From Sulfitobacter sp. DFL-14 (GTDB lineage: Bacteria; Pseudomonadota; Alphaproteobacteria; Rhodobacterales; Rhodobacteraceae): a stretch of 64,000 bases of DNA. The notes beneath the pieces are model-generated. The model did not search any database and was not told where the DNA came from. It was given only the letters and a program-made list of their open reading frames with translations. Shown here piece by piece: positions 1 to 10,699 of this stretch. Positions within the stretch are counted from its first letter, which is position 1; each line of letters begins with the position of its first letter. Location of the stretch: assembly GCF_003335585.1 (NCBI RefSeq), contig NZ_QBFD01000015.1:506304-570303 (forward strand). Reading direction: 5' to 3'. A program made the translations under genes and the position numbers.

Positions 1-518
1 TTCACACTGCCCGCGCGCTGGAATGCCGGATGCTCCAGCGGAATCACGTCATGAATCAGCACATGGACAGTGCCGCCCGCGGCTTTGACGGCCTCCAGGA
101 CGCGTTCAGTCAGATTGCTGTGCCCGGTGTTGAAATAGTCAAAACCCCCAGGAAAATGCCGCCGCAACATGCCCGGCAGGGCCGACCGCCAGGACCGCGC
201 CAGGGCAAGCCGCCGCAGATCGCTTTCTGCCCGCCGGACCGCATCCGGCCGCGACCGCCCCAGCCGGGACAGGATACCGCTGCGGCCCCAGGGCCTGCGC
301 CCTTCCAGCCGGGCGAGGAAACCTTCCAGCCCCTCCCGGTCCAGCAGTACATAGCCCAGCGCGGTACGCACCAGACCGAAACAGGGAGAGTCTTCTTGCA
401 GGAAACGGCGCAGATACGCCTGTTCGACACGGTCCACACCGGTCGCGACCCGGCCTGCCCGCCGCAATGAGCGGGTCAGGTCCAGCAGCCGTACAGGCGC
501 AGTATTATGTATCGTAAT
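1..518 (-). CDS. Glycosyltransferase, family 1/4-like, N-terminal part (runs off left edge)
   Basis: The leftward reading frame just after galE encodes RLLDLTRSLRRAGR followed by TGVDRVEQAYLRRFL, the usual opening of rhodobacterial family-1/4 glycosyltransferases. Later residues (DYFNTGHSNLT, HVLIHDVIPLEHP) also fit that family. About 165 residues are visible and the C-terminal nucleotide-sugar half lies outside the window. No ATG, GTG or TTG lies between the last upstream in-frame stop and the conserved segment. Possible starts are ATT at 518, CTG at 524 or, with loss of the LLDLTR motif, TTG at 467. The gene overlaps or abuts the galE stop, so it is probably co-translated as the last visible gene of a surface-polysaccharide operon. 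Family call is from recognition; the sugar is unknown. Confidence 0.65.
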   Translation of the reverse strand, partial: MTIHNTAPVRLLDLTRSLRRAGRVATGVDRVEQAYLRRFLQEDSPCFGLVRTALGYVLLDREGLEGFLARLEGRRPWGRSGILSRLGRSRPDAVRRAESDLRRLALARSWRSALPGMLRRHFPGGFDYFNTGHSNLTERVLEAVKAAGGTVHVLIHDVIPLEHPAFQRAGSV

Positions 519-1488
519 GGCCAGTTTGGTGCCATCTCCACGCGTCGGTGATCATTTGTCTGAGCGTGGATCGATGCGGTTTCCAGCCCAGTTCCGTCTC
601 TGCCCGCTGGGAACCTGACACCAGCTTGGTGCAATCCCCCGCACGGCGCGGCCCTTCGACATGGGGCACCTCGTGGTTGGTCACCTCGTGGCTGTGGGTC
701 AGCACCTCGCGCACCGAAAACCCCGACCCGGTGCCAAGGTTGAACACCCGGCTGCCATTGCCGTCTTCGAGCCATTTCAGACCCAGAACATGCGCATCGA
801 CCAGATCGCAGACATGCACATAGTCGCGGATGCAGGTGCCATCGGGCGTATCGTAATCGGTGCCATGGATCGTCAACGCATCGCGCTTGCCCGCAATCGC
901 ATCCAGCATCAGCGGCACCAGATGCGTCTCCGGCCGGTGGAATTCCCCGACTTCGCCATCCGGGTCTGCCCCGGCCACGTTGAAATAGCGAAAGATCACG
1001 TGGCGCAGACCATCGGAGGCTTCGAAATCGCGCAGAATATCCTCGATTGCACGTTTCGACGCGCCATAGGCGTTCAGCGGGTATTGGGCCGAATTTTCAT
1101 CCAGCACCACATTGTCCTGGTCGCCATAGGTGGCGCAGGTCGAGGAGAATACAAAATCCTTGCAACCCGCCGCCACTGCCGCCTCGATCAGGGTCAGCGA
1201 TCCCGAGACATTGTTGCGCCAGTATCTGCCGGGCTGGGCCATCGCCTCGCCCACCTGGCTCAGCGCCGCGAAATGCATCACTGCAACCGGCGCATAGGTC
1301 GCAAACACCTCGTCCAGACGCGCCCGGTCCAGCAGATCGCCCCGTTCGAACGGGCCGAACTTGACCGCATCCTGCCAGCCGGTTTCGAGGTTGTCATAGG
1401 TAACGGGCGTATAACCCGCATCCCGCAGCGCCTTGCAGGCATGCGACCCGATATAGCCCGCACCGCCTGTCACCAGAACATTGCTCAT
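505..1488 (-). CDS. galE: UDP-glucose 4-epimerase
   Basis: Interconverts UDP-glucose and UDP-galactose in the cytoplasm using tightly bound NAD+. The 327-residue protein has the family's usual length. It shows the Rossmann motif GGAGYIGS at residues 8-15, the SST catalytic serine segment at 115-117 and the YxxxK pair Y141/K145 (YGASK). It lies 20 bases downstream of galU in a leftward sugar-nucleotide operon, so the two enzymes supply UDP-Glc and UDP-Gal to the neighbouring glycosyltransferases. Related epimerases acting on other UDP sugars cannot be fully excluded, but length and motifs favour GalE. Confidence 0.93.
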   Translation of the reverse strand: MSNVLVTGGAGYIGSHACKALRDAGYTPVTYDNLETGWQDAVKFGPFERGDLLDRARLDEVFATYAPVAVMHFAALSQVGEAMAQPGRYWRNNVSGSLTLIEAAVAAGCKDFVFSSTCATYGDQDNVVLDENSAQYPLNAYGASKRAIEDILRDFEASDGLRHVIFRYFNVAGADPDGEVGEFHRPETHLVPLMLDAIAGKRDALTIHGTDYDTPDGTCIRDYVHVCDLVDAHVLGLKWLEDGNGSRVFNLGTGSGFSVREVLTHSHEVTNHEVPHVEGPRRAGDCTKLVSGSQRAETELGWKPHRSTLRQMITDAWRWHQTGHYDT

Positions 1489-1508
1489 GTCTTTCCTTTC
1501 CGGTGCGG

Positions 1509-2402
1509 CTATTGCGCGGCCTTGTCCACCTGCATGATGCTGCTGAGGTAGGAATGCAGATCGTCGCGCAGCTCTTCACGGGCAAGGCCAAAGGCGACGG
1601 TCGCCTGCAGGAATCCTGATTTGGAGCCGCAATCGAACCGCTGCCCCCGGAAACGATAGCCGTAAACCGCATTGCCCTGTTCGATGTCGCGGGCAATCGC
1701 ATCTGTCAGTTGAATTTCGCCACCGGACCCGGATTTCAACTGGTTCAGATTGCGCAGCACCGATGGCTCAAGGATATAGCGCCCGATCACCGCGAGGTTG
1801 GAGGGCGAATCCTCCGCCTTGGGTTTCTCCACCATGCCCTTGACCTTGACCATGTGGCCCATGTCTTCGGATACATCGAGCATCCCGTAAGACGACGCGC
1901 GCTCCGGCTCCACCTCCATCGCGGCGACCATGTTGCCGCCGGTTTCCGCATAGGCTTCGACCATCTGCTGCAGGCAGGGCTTTTCCGCCGCGATCACGTC
2001 ATCGGGCAACATCACCGCAAAGGGTTCGTTCCCGATCAGCCGCCGCGCGCACCACACCGCATGCCCCAGCCCCAACGCCTTGTGCTGGCGGATATATGCA
2101 ATCGCGCCGCTTTCCATGTTGGTGTCCTGAAGGGCCTGCAACAGGTCTTCCTTGCCCTTCTTGCGCAGTTCCTGTTCCAGTTGCGGCGCGTGGTCAAAGT
2201 AATCCTCCAACGCACCCTTGCCGCGGGATGTGACAAAGATGAATTCCTTGATCCCGGCGGCCCGCGCCTCGTCGATGGCATATTGCACCAACGGCCGGTC
2301 CACGAGGGTCATGATTTCCTTTGGTACCGATTTGGTTGCCGGCAAGAACCGGGTTCCGAGGCCCGCGACAGGGAAAATTGCTTTTGTGACCTTTTTACGC
2401 AT
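1509..2402 (-). CDS. galU: UTP-glucose-1-phosphate uridylyltransferase
   Basis: Makes UDP-glucose from UTP and glucose-1-phosphate, feeding galE and polysaccharide synthesis. The nucleotidyltransferase signature GLGTRFLPATK sits at residues 14-24 of the 297-residue form, and downstream segments (VPKEIM, VEKPKAEDSPSNLAVIGRY) are typical GalU. I chose the ATG at 2402 because it begins the conserved MRKKVTKAIFP segment and has an AGGA-like ribosome site about 6 bases upstream. An in-frame ATG at 2438 would add 12 residues, with its AAGAG site placed rather close. The 122-base gap to the upstream glycosyltransferase gene suggests galU may have its own promoter. Confidence 0.93.
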   Translation of the reverse strand: MRKKVTKAIFPVAGLGTRFLPATKSVPKEIMTLVDRPLVQYAIDEARAAGIKEFIFVTSRGKGALEDYFDHAPQLEQELRKKGKEDLLQALQDTNMESGAIAYIRQHKALGLGHAVWCARRLIGNEPFAVMLPDDVIAAEKPCLQQMVEAYAETGGNMVAAMEVEPERASSYGMLDVSEDMGHMVKVKGMVEKPKAEDSPSNLAVIGRYILEPSVLRNLNQLKSGSGGEIQLTDAIARDIEQGNAVYGYRFRGQRFDCGSKSGFLQATVAFGLAREELRDDLHSYLSSIMQVDKAAQ

Positions 2403-2466
2403 CTTGATCCTAAGTCCCTTCGAAACAGCTTTCGCCATTCTCTTTTACATTTTTCATCTCATTAAT

Positions 2467-2479
2467 ATCTGATTCAGAT
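2467..2479. promoter_or_regulatory. Short palindrome upstream of galU
   Basis: ATCTGA-T-TCAGAT is a perfect 6+6 inverted repeat in the 122-base gap before galU. It sits about 65 bases upstream of the chosen galU start, in an AT-richer stretch where a promoter would be expected. It could be an operator half-site pair, but nothing identifies a binding protein. Confidence 0.25.
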
Positions 2480-2524
2480 CAGCCAGAGCAAAATCATTTC
2501 CAGCCTTACGTTCTGGACCGCATG

Positions 2525-3760
2525 CTACTCTTCGCGCAAACCGCGCTGACTGGCAACGCGGTTTTGTTCCTTTTTCAGCCGTGACATGCGCGAAAAAGCG
2601 CTGAAAACCGGCATTTCACGATCAGATTTACCAAATATCCCGCCTCTTTGCATCCAAAAGCCATCCGGCTCGAAACTGACCCTGTGGTAGCGCGCTGTCA
2701 GGGAAAGGCAAATCAGGGTGATGATCTCGCCGTTTCGCACGCGCTGCGCGGCAATCTGCCGATCCCGGCGCAGCCGGAAGGGGCGCGTCGCGACAACGGC
2801 ACAGCGGCGGGGTACGGCGGGAAAGGGCGCAAAGGGGGTCTGCGGATGCGTGGCAATCCGGGCGGCTGTCAGTTCACGCAACTTGCCTTCGGCATAGCCC
2901 TGATCAAGCCGTTTCATCAGCCGCCGCAATTGCGCAGGTTCCAGCGGGCCGGAAACGAGATAACGCAACAGGCGCTGCCGCTCTGACCGGCGCAGCCGCG
3001 CCCATTGTCCGGCATGTCTGGACGGGTCGATGTGTTTGCGCTGAAATACCGCCCAGCTTGCCCCGATATCAAACAGATCCCGGGGCACCCTGTCAGGTCC
3101 GCGCAGCGCATTGGCGGCGAAACCATGATGCACCTCTGCCAGCGGCACGATCGCCGTGGCATGACCAGCCCGACCCAGACGCATGTTCAGGTCGGTCTCA
3201 TCCAGAAAGTAATGAAATGCCGGGTCGAATCCCCCCAGCGCCACCAGCACATCACGCCGGAACGCCATGTTCGTGCCTTCGGTCTTGATCGCGCGCCCCT
3301 TGGGCGGGTGCAGCACTGTCGGTTGGCGCGGATGCAGGTCCAGCTCCTGCGCCTCCCCCAGCGAATCAAGGCTGCGGGCGCGCCATTGAAAGGATATGCC
3401 GTTGCGCCCCCTTACATAGCCGCCCATCGCGGCAACCTCGGGTCTGCCGACCGGCTGAACCAGATGGCGCAGCCACTGCGGTTCCGGCACGGCATCGTCG
3501 TCAATAAAGGCAACGATCTCACCTGCGGCCTGACCGATGCCCAGATTTCGCGCGGCTGAGATATTGGCCTCATCAAAGGGCACAACTTTCAGATCATCGG
3601 CAAATCCGCCGGCCTGCACCGCATCGACCCCGGCAGGATCGGCGACAACCACGACCTCGAAAGCGGGATACTGAAGCTGTGAAACGCCGGTCAGGCAGCG
3701 TCGCAGGGCATCGGGACGGCCCCGGCTGACGATCACCACGCTGACCGTCGGATCGCTCAT
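2525..3760 (-). CDS. Glycosyltransferase family 2
   Basis: A 411-residue GT-A fold glycosyltransferase. Residues 5-12 (TVSVVIVS) start the nucleotide-binding fold, DDD at 87-89 (FIDDDAVPEP) is the metal and nucleotide-sugar motif, and DETD at 187-190 is the expected acceptor-side acidic motif. No transmembrane segments are evident, so it is cytoplasmic or peripheral. The C-terminal 150 residues are basic and not recognised. Its start overlaps the kdsB stop by ATGA, which implies translational coupling. Operon context points to capsule, exopolysaccharide or LPS assembly; the sugar and acceptor cannot be deduced. Confidence 0.85.
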   Translation of the reverse strand: MSDPTVSVVIVSRGRPDALRRCLTGVSQLQYPAFEVVVVADPAGVDAVQAGGFADDLKVVPFDEANISAARNLGIGQAAGEIVAFIDDDAVPEPQWLRHLVQPVGRPEVAAMGGYVRGRNGISFQWRARSLDSLGEAQELDLHPRQPTVLHPPKGRAIKTEGTNMAFRRDVLVALGGFDPAFHYFLDETDLNMRLGRAGHATAIVPLAEVHHGFAANALRGPDRVPRDLFDIGASWAVFQRKHIDPSRHAGQWARLRRSERQRLLRYLVSGPLEPAQLRRLMKRLDQGYAEGKLRELTAARIATHPQTPFAPFPAVPRRCAVVATRPFRLRRDRQIAAQRVRNGEIITLICLSLTARYHRVSFEPDGFWMQRGGIFGKSDREMPVFSAFSRMSRLKKEQNRVASQRGLREE

Positions 3761-4557
3761 TCAAGGCCCATCTGCGCCATCATGCCCTCGATCTTCGGCA
3801 CATCCTCGGGGTTGTTCAGTTCCCAGAAGGCACGCCCCCGCGCCTCTACCTCAACGCAAAGAACGGATTCGCCATGCTCCATGAACCGCAGCTGCTCCAA
3901 CCCCTCCAGCTGCTCCAGTTGGCCCGCGGGCCAGGTCGGATAGGCCGCCAGCGCCTCGGGCCGATAGGCATAGACACCGACATGGTGAAAAACCGGGGTC
4001 TGTTCAGTCTCTGCATAGGGCTTTGAGGTGAAGGGCACGACCTCCTTGGAAAAGTAGAGCGCCCGGTGATCCGCTGCGAAAACCGCAGTTGTACCGCCGA
4101 CGCGGCCTGCCTTGCGGTCGGCCAGCAGACTGTTCAGCGCGGCCCCGTCACAGCGCAGCACCGGCGTGGCGATGCCCGCTTCGGGCGCGTTGCGCAGCCC
4201 CGCGACCAGACCTTCGACAAACCAATGCGGTGTCAGCGGCGCATCGCCCTGCAGGTTGACGACAATATCAAAACCGCCGCCCAGCGCCTGATGCGCCTCG
4301 GCACATCGCTCGGTGCCATTGGCGCAATCGGCCGAGGTCATGACAACCTCCGCCCCGAATCCTTCGGCGGCCTGCCGGATCCGGTCATCATCCGTCGCCA
4401 CCACCACACGGTCCACACCCTGCACCGCGCTGGCAGCATGCCAGGACCGCTCGATCAGGCTCCGCGACACGCCGCTTGCTCCCTTCAGCGCCGCAAGCGG
4501 CTTGCCCGGATACCGCGTAGAGGCATAGCGCGCCGGAATGACAACCAGAACAGACAT
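3757..4557 (-). CDS. kdsB: 3-deoxy-manno-octulosonate cytidylyltransferase
   Basis: Activates Kdo to CMP-Kdo for LPS core or Kdo-linked capsule. The 266-residue protein begins MSVLVVIPARYASTRYPGKP, the classic KdsB N-terminus, with CTP-binding PARYASTRYPGKPL at residues 8-21. A GDAPLT-type loop (NLQGDAPLT) follows, where canonical KdsB has GDEP. The start is set by a TGATG overlap with the cysQ stop; an upstream in-frame start would run deep into cysQ. Because a KpsM-like permease lies nearby, this may be the capsule-specific paralogue (KpsU type). The GDAP loop hints at that or at an altered sugar, so exact specificity is uncertain. Confidence 0.85.
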   Translation of the reverse strand: MSVLVVIPARYASTRYPGKPLAALKGASGVSRSLIERSWHAASAVQGVDRVVVATDDDRIRQAAEGFGAEVVMTSADCANGTERCAEAHQALGGGFDIVVNLQGDAPLTPHWFVEGLVAGLRNAPEAGIATPVLRCDGAALNSLLADRKAGRVGGTTAVFAADHRALYFSKEVVPFTSKPYAETEQTPVFHHVGVYAYRPEALAAYPTWPAGQLEQLEGLEQLRFMEHGESVLCVEVEARGRAFWELNNPEDVPKIEGMMAQMGLE

Positions 4558-5354
4558 CAGGCCGGCTTCAGATCGACGCCCGGCGCATGGGCGATGAAGA
4601 ATGGATTGGCAAAGCCGCCCTTGCCATAGGTCAGGGGCGTCAGATCGTCGAAACGCACCACCGCACCGCCGGCACCCAGCAATACCGCATGGCCCGCAGC
4701 CGTATCCCATTCCATTGTGCGCCCGACCCGGGGGTAAAGGTCCGCCTCGCCGGTCGCCACCAGACAGAACTTCAGCGAGGACCCGGCGCTCTTCATGTCC
4801 TTGACCGCATATTTGGCGATATAATCATCCGTCGCCTGATCACGGTGCGACTTGGACGCCACCACCATCAGGGCCGAATTATCCGAATCAGAGACGGATA
4901 TGGGCGCGACCTGACCCACCGAGTCCTTGTTGAAATCACCTGTCTCCTCGACCGACTGCCCATCGGCCTGGGTAAAGAACATGCGCGATTTCGCCGGGGC
5001 ATAGACCACACCGCGCGTGGGCACACCGCCCTCGACCAGCGCGATGTTCACGGTGAAATCGCCCCGTCGGTGGATGAATTCCTTGGTGCCGTCCAGCGGG
5101 TCGACGATCAGAAAGGTATCGCCCTGTGCCGCATGTGTCGCCGCCTGTTCCTCGGTGACCAGTGCCACATCCGGAAATGCCGCCCGCAACCCCGCCGAGA
5201 TGATGGCATCAGCAGCTTCATCGGCGGCTGTGACCGGGCTGTCATCGGATTTGGCCTTCACGTCGAAGTCGTCCTGGCCGTAAATCTCCATGATCTTGTC
5301 CCCCGCCTCCAGCGAGAGTTTCCGCATCACAGTCACCAATTTATTGTAGTCCAT
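4557..5354 (-). CDS. cysQ: 3'(2'),5'-bisphosphate nucleotidase / inositol-phosphatase family
   Basis: A 265-residue Mg2+-dependent, Li+-sensitive-type phosphatase of the IMPase/CysQ family. It removes a phosphate from PAP or PAPS, or in some members from inositol phosphates. Metal ligands are visible as EE at 68-69 and DPLDGT at 85-90, and the C-terminal WDTAAGHAVL motif is present near residue 213. It is the first gene of the leftward polysaccharide operon and overlaps kdsB by one base pair of stop/start. CysQ beside capsule genes is common in Rhodobacterales; a role linked to sulfated polysaccharide would be inference. Confidence 0.87.
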   Translation of the reverse strand: MDYNKLVTVMRKLSLEAGDKIMEIYGQDDFDVKAKSDDSPVTAADEAADAIISAGLRAAFPDVALVTEEQAATHAAQGDTFLIVDPLDGTKEFIHRRGDFTVNIALVEGGVPTRGVVYAPAKSRMFFTQADGQSVEETGDFNKDSVGQVAPISVSDSDNSALMVVASKSHRDQATDDYIAKYAVKDMKSAGSSLKFCLVATGEADLYPRVGRTMEWDTAAGHAVLLGAGGAVVRFDDLTPLTYGKGGFANPFFIAHAPGVDLKPA

Positions 5355-5469
5355 AACAAGCTGCCTCTATCGCTTTCGTTGATTAGTCGGTCAGCCCCCC
5401 TTATGCTGCGGCACTAACGGAACGGCAAGAAATCCGTGTCAGCTTCGCGCAGATCAAAAGGCAGACCAA

Positions 5470-6294
5470 ATGTTCCAGTCTACCCGCAAACCCAAAGGCG
5501 GCTTCAGTTCCGCCATGGCGATGGCCGAACTGATCTATCATTCTGTCGTCCGATCCGTGCGCAAGCAACACAACAACGCCTTTGTCGCCATCTTCACCAA
5601 TATGCTTCAGGCGATCATGTTCGTCGCCGCCTTTTATGTGATGTTCTCCATCCTCGGCATGCGCAGTGCCGCGCTGCGCGGTGACTTTCTGGTCTACATC
5701 ATGTCGGGCATCTTTCTCTACCTGACCCATACCAAAGCGCTCGGCGCCGTCGCAGGCTCCGAAGGGCCCGCCAGCCCGATGATGCAGCACGCGCCGATGA
5801 ACACCATCATCGCGATCGCCTCCGCTGCGCTGGGCGCGCTCTACATCCAGGTCCTGTCGCTGTTCGTGATCCTGTTTGCCTACCATGTGGCCTGGACCCC
5901 CCTTGAAATTGATCAACCGATTGCCGCTTTCGGCATGCTGCTGATCGCCTGGTTCACCGGCTGCGCGCTGGGCCTTGTCCTGCTGGCGTTGAAACCATGG
6001 TTCCCCACGGTGGTCGGCATGTTCAGCATGGTCTACCAGCGCGCCAACATGATCGCCTCGGGCAAGATGTTCGTGGCCAACACGCTGCCCGGCTTCATGC
6101 TGGCAATGTTCGACTGGAACCCGCTGTTCCACGTCATCGACCAGGCGCGCGGCTATGCGTTCATCAACTACAATCCCCGCTACACGAACTGGGAATACGC
6201 CATGTGGGTCGGCCTGGCCTTTCTGGTCATCGGCCTGATGGGCGAGTTCTACACCCGCAGACACGCATCGCTCAGCTGGAACGCGCGGCGGTAA
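5470..6294 (+). CDS. ABC-2 type polysaccharide export permease (KpsM/Wzm-like)
   Basis: A 274-residue inner-membrane protein with about six hydrophobic helices (for example AIFTNMLQAIMFVAAFYVMF, IASAALGALYIQVLSLFVILFAY, and the last near WVGLAFLVIGLMGEF). Length and layout match ABC-2 permeases that export capsule or O-antigen. It diverges from cysQ across a 115-base gap, and no ATPase partner (KpsT) is next to it: dnaK follows after 285 bases. The partner must lie elsewhere, or this is a detached paralogue. Function as capsule exporter is supported by the Kdo and sugar-nucleotide genes alongside. Confidence 0.75.
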   Translation: MFQSTRKPKGGFSSAMAMAELIYHSVVRSVRKQHNNAFVAIFTNMLQAIMFVAAFYVMFSILGMRSAALRGDFLVYIMSGIFLYLTHTKALGAVAGSEGPASPMMQHAPMNTIIAIASAALGALYIQVLSLFVILFAYHVAWTPLEIDQPIAAFGMLLIAWFTGCALGLVLLALKPWFPTVVGMFSMVYQRANMIASGKMFVANTLPGFMLAMFDWNPLFHVIDQARGYAFINYNPRYTNWEYAMWVGLAFLVIGLMGEFYTRRHASLSWNARR

Positions 6295-6436
6295 GGCGGG
6301 CAGCCGGACAGCTGCCAGGACCGGCCTCCCGAACTTTCCGGCGCGCCGAACGCCTGAACGTGTCACCTGATGCCCATGATCCGGAAAAATTGCGCAAAAT
6401 CCGCCCAAAATCCTCCACACCGCCCCATTGAAACGG

Positions 6437-6465
6437 TTGCGAGGCCCTTGACCGCTCCCTATATA
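6437..6465 (+). promoter_or_regulatory. Putative dnaK promoter
   Basis: TTGCGA and TATATA are separated by exactly 17 bases in the 285-base gap before dnaK. The -10 is preceded by CCC (CCCTATATA), as in alphaproteobacterial heat-shock promoters, so it may be read by RpoH. It predicts a leader of about 105 bases ending in a GAGGG ribosome site. The rest of the gap (6295-6436 and 6466-6579) shows nothing else I can support. Confidence 0.45.
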
Positions 6466-6579
6466 CCCTCCGAACCGCTGGATGCAGCCGCATTCAGTCT
6501 CAACCAGATCGGGGCAAGGGTGCCGTAACGGGCCTGCGCCTCGTGTCATCGCCTTGAATAGCATGAGGGATCGAAAAAC

Positions 6580-8499
<1,920 letters not shown>

Positions 8500-8523
8500 T
8501 CCCGCGCGAGGGAACCACTGACA

Positions 8524-8552
8524 GGGCCGGTCCGATCCAGACGGGCCGGCCC
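8524..8552 (+). other. Stem-loop between dnaK and dnaJ
   Basis: GGGCCGG (8524-8530) and CCGGCCC (8546-8552) form a perfect 7-bp GC stem with a 15-base loop. Only two T residues follow, so it is a poor terminator. It is more likely an mRNA-processing or attenuation hairpin giving more dnaK than dnaJ message. Confidence 0.4.
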
Positions 8553-8580
8553 TTCACGTTCCAGCAAAAGGACATGATCC

Positions 8581-9747
8581 ATGGCAAAACGTGATTACTA
8601 CGAGGTGCTTGGTGTCTCCAAAGGCGCATCCGCCGACGAGATCAAGAAGGGCTATCGTCAGAAGGCCAAGGAATTTCACCCGGACCGGAACAAGGACAGC
8701 GCCGATTCCGAAGCGAAGTTCAAGGAAGCCAACGAAGCCTACGAAGTACTGAAAGACGCGGACAAGAAAGCAGCCTATGACCGTTTCGGACATGCCGCCT
8801 TTGAAGGTGGCATGGGTGGCGGCGGCGGCGGCAGACGCCCCGGCGGCGGCTTTGGCGGCGGTCAGGGCGATTTCTCTTCCGCTTTCTCGGATGTTTTCGA
8901 CGACCTCTTTGGCGACTTCATGGGCGGTCGCGGTGGCGCGGGCGGCGGTGGCCGTCGCGCGGCGCGCGGGGCCGACCTGCGCTACAACCTCGGCATCTCG
9001 CTGGAAGACGCCTATTCGGGCCTGCAAAAGTCGATCAATGTGCCAACCTCCGTGCAATGCGGATCCTGTAACGGCTCCGGCGCGGAAGGCGGCGCAGAGC
9101 CGACAACCTGTCCGACCTGTTCGGGCATGGGCAAGGTCCGCGCACAACAGGGCTTCTTCACGGTTGAACGCACCTGCCCCACCTGTTCCGGCATGGGCCA
9201 GATCGTCAAGAACCCTTGCAAGACCTGCCGTGGCGCCGGCCGGGTGGAGAAAGACCGCTCGCTCAGTGTCAACATCCCCGCCGGTGTCGAAACCGGCACC
9301 CGCATCCGCCTGGCAGGCGAGGGCGAGGCCGGGATGCGGGGCGGCCCCTCGGGCGACCTCTATATCTTCATCGAGGTAAAGGAGCACGAGCTCTTCGACC
9401 GCGACGGCCCGAACCTGTTCTGCCGTGTGCCCGTGTCGATGAGCACCGCGGCCCTGGGCGGCAACATCGAGGTGCCCACAATCGACGGCGGCCGTGGCCG
9501 GGTACAGATCCCCAGCGGCAGCCAGTCAGGCCGCCAGATGCGCCTGCGCGGCAAGGGCATGCCCCCCCTGCGCGGCGGCGGCACCGGCGACATGATCATC
9601 GAACTGGCGGTCGAAACTCCGGTGAACCTGACATCGCGGCAAAAGGAACTGCTGCGGGAATTCGAGGACCTGTCGTCCGAGAACAACCCCGAAAGCAGCA
9701 GCTTCTTTTCCAGCGTGAAAAACTTCTGGGATTCGATGAAGGGGTAA
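8581..9747 (+). CDS. dnaJ: Co-chaperone DnaJ (Hsp40)
   Basis: Stimulates DnaK ATPase and delivers substrates. The 388-residue type I DnaJ has a J-domain at residues 1-70 with HPD at 33-35 and a Gly/Phe-rich linker at about 75-125. Four CxxCxGxG zinc repeats follow ([16 protein letters not shown] twice, CKTCRGAG), then the substrate-binding C-terminal domains. Complete and of normal length. It forms an operon with dnaK. Confidence 0.99.
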   Translation: MAKRDYYEVLGVSKGASADEIKKGYRQKAKEFHPDRNKDSADSEAKFKEANEAYEVLKDADKKAAYDRFGHAAFEGGMGGGGGGRRPGGGFGGGQGDFSSAFSDVFDDLFGDFMGGRGGAGGGGRRAARGADLRYNLGISLEDAYSGLQKSINVPTSVQCGSCNGSGAEGGAEPTTCPTCSGMGKVRAQQGFFTVERTCPTCSGMGQIVKNPCKTCRGAGRVEKDRSLSVNIPAGVETGTRIRLAGEGEAGMRGGPSGDLYIFIEVKEHELFDRDGPNLFCRVPVSMSTAALGGNIEVPTIDGGRGRVQIPSGSQSGRQMRLRGKGMPPLRGGGTGDMIIELAVETPVNLTSRQKELLREFEDLSSENNPESSSFFSSVKNFWDSMKG

Positions 9748-9753
9748 GCTGCA

Positions 9754-9772
9754 CGCCGGACATCCTCCGGCG
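9754..9772 (+). terminator. Possible 3' hairpin after dnaJ
   Basis: CGCCGGA and TCCGGCG form a perfect 7-bp stem with a 5-base loop seven bases after the dnaJ stop codon. No T-run follows, so if it terminates it would need Rho, or it simply protects the 3' end. Confidence 0.35.
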
Positions 9773-9919
9773 GGCGCTCCGATCCGACAGATGCATGGCA
9801 CAGGCCCGCTTCGTATGCCAGACGGTGCACGGCCTGTGTACAGGTTGTGCAAAGGTTGTGCGCCCTGAATTCCGGGCTCCATTAACCCGTTGGTAACCAG
9901 ACTCAGGTGACCCTCGGGC

Positions 9920-10669
9920 ATGGCTCAATTCAATGAACAGCCCCTCCCCTACCTGCTGGACGAAGCGGCAGAAACCGCCCCGGTAACGGGCAGGCAACCC
10001 TCCTATATCAAGGATCACCGCCAGCGCCTGCGGGCGCGGTTCATGGCCGGCGGCCCCGCTGCCATGCCGGATTACGAACTGCTGGAACTGGTCCTTTTCC
10101 GCGCCATCCCCCGCCGCGATGTCAAACCCCTGGCTCATGCCCTGATGGACCGTTTCGGCGACTTCAACCGCGTCGTCTCTGCCTCTGAATCGCGGCTGCG
10201 CGACCTGCCAGGTGTCGGGGATGCCGTCATCATAGAGCTCAAGATAATCGAGGCGGCGGCGCAGCGTCTGGCCCGTGCCAAGGTGTTGAAACAACAGGTG
10301 GTTTCCAGTTGGGATGCGCTCTTGGACTATTGCCACACCACCATGGCTCACCGAGAGACGGAGCAGTTTCGCGTGCTTTACCTGGATCGCAAGAATGTCC
10401 TGATCGCGGATGAGGAACAGGCGAAAGGAACAGTGGATCACGTGCCCGTCTATCCCCGCGAGGTTGCGAAAAGGGCGCTGGAGCTTAACGCCTCCGCATT
10501 GATCCTTGTGCACAACCATCCCTCGGGCGATCCCACGCCGTCCAGCATGGACATTGACATGACCAACCAGATCTCGACGGCATGCGGGGCGCTTGGGCTC
10601 ACCCTGCACGATCACCTGATCATCGGGAAATCCACCGAACTCAGCTTTCGTTCGGAAGGATACTTGTAA
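9920..10669 (+). CDS. radC: RadC family JAMM-domain protein (UPF0758)
   Basis: A 249-residue protein with a helix-hairpin-helix-like N-terminal part (DLPGVGDAVIIELK, residues 95-108) and a C-terminal JAMM/MPN+ metalloprotease-like domain. The zinc motif HxH-x7-S-x2-D is intact (H198, H200, S208, D211). Despite the name, a role in DNA repair is not established, and the catalytic activity of the family is not settled. It stands alone, 172 bases after dnaJ and convergent with the next gene. The gap before it carries two GGTTGTGC repeats 11 bases apart. Confidence 0.9.
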   Translation: MAQFNEQPLPYLLDEAAETAPVTGRQPSYIKDHRQRLRARFMAGGPAAMPDYELLELVLFRAIPRRDVKPLAHALMDRFGDFNRVVSASESRLRDLPGVGDAVIIELKIIEAAAQRLARAKVLKQQVVSSWDALLDYCHTTMAHRETEQFRVLYLDRKNVLIADEEQAKGTVDHVPVYPREVAKRALELNASALILVHNHPSGDPTPSSMDIDMTNQISTACGALGLTLHDHLIIGKSTELSFRSEGYL

Positions 10670-10699
10670 AGGAAAACAGCGGCTTGGGTGCCGGGAACC

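Noticed and set aside
6448-6465. CTTGAC read as the -35 of the dnaK promoter
   Set aside because: Only about 7 bases separate it from CTATATA; a 17-base spacing is met instead by TTGCGA upstream.
8524-8552. dnaK-dnaJ hairpin as an intrinsic terminator
   Set aside because: Only two T residues follow; dnaK-dnaJ co-transcription is the norm.
9843-9861. GGTTGTGC pair 11 bases apart before radC
   Set aside because: Too short and not symmetric; no known protein matches. TTAA-N7-GTAA nearby is also too weak to call a CtrA site.
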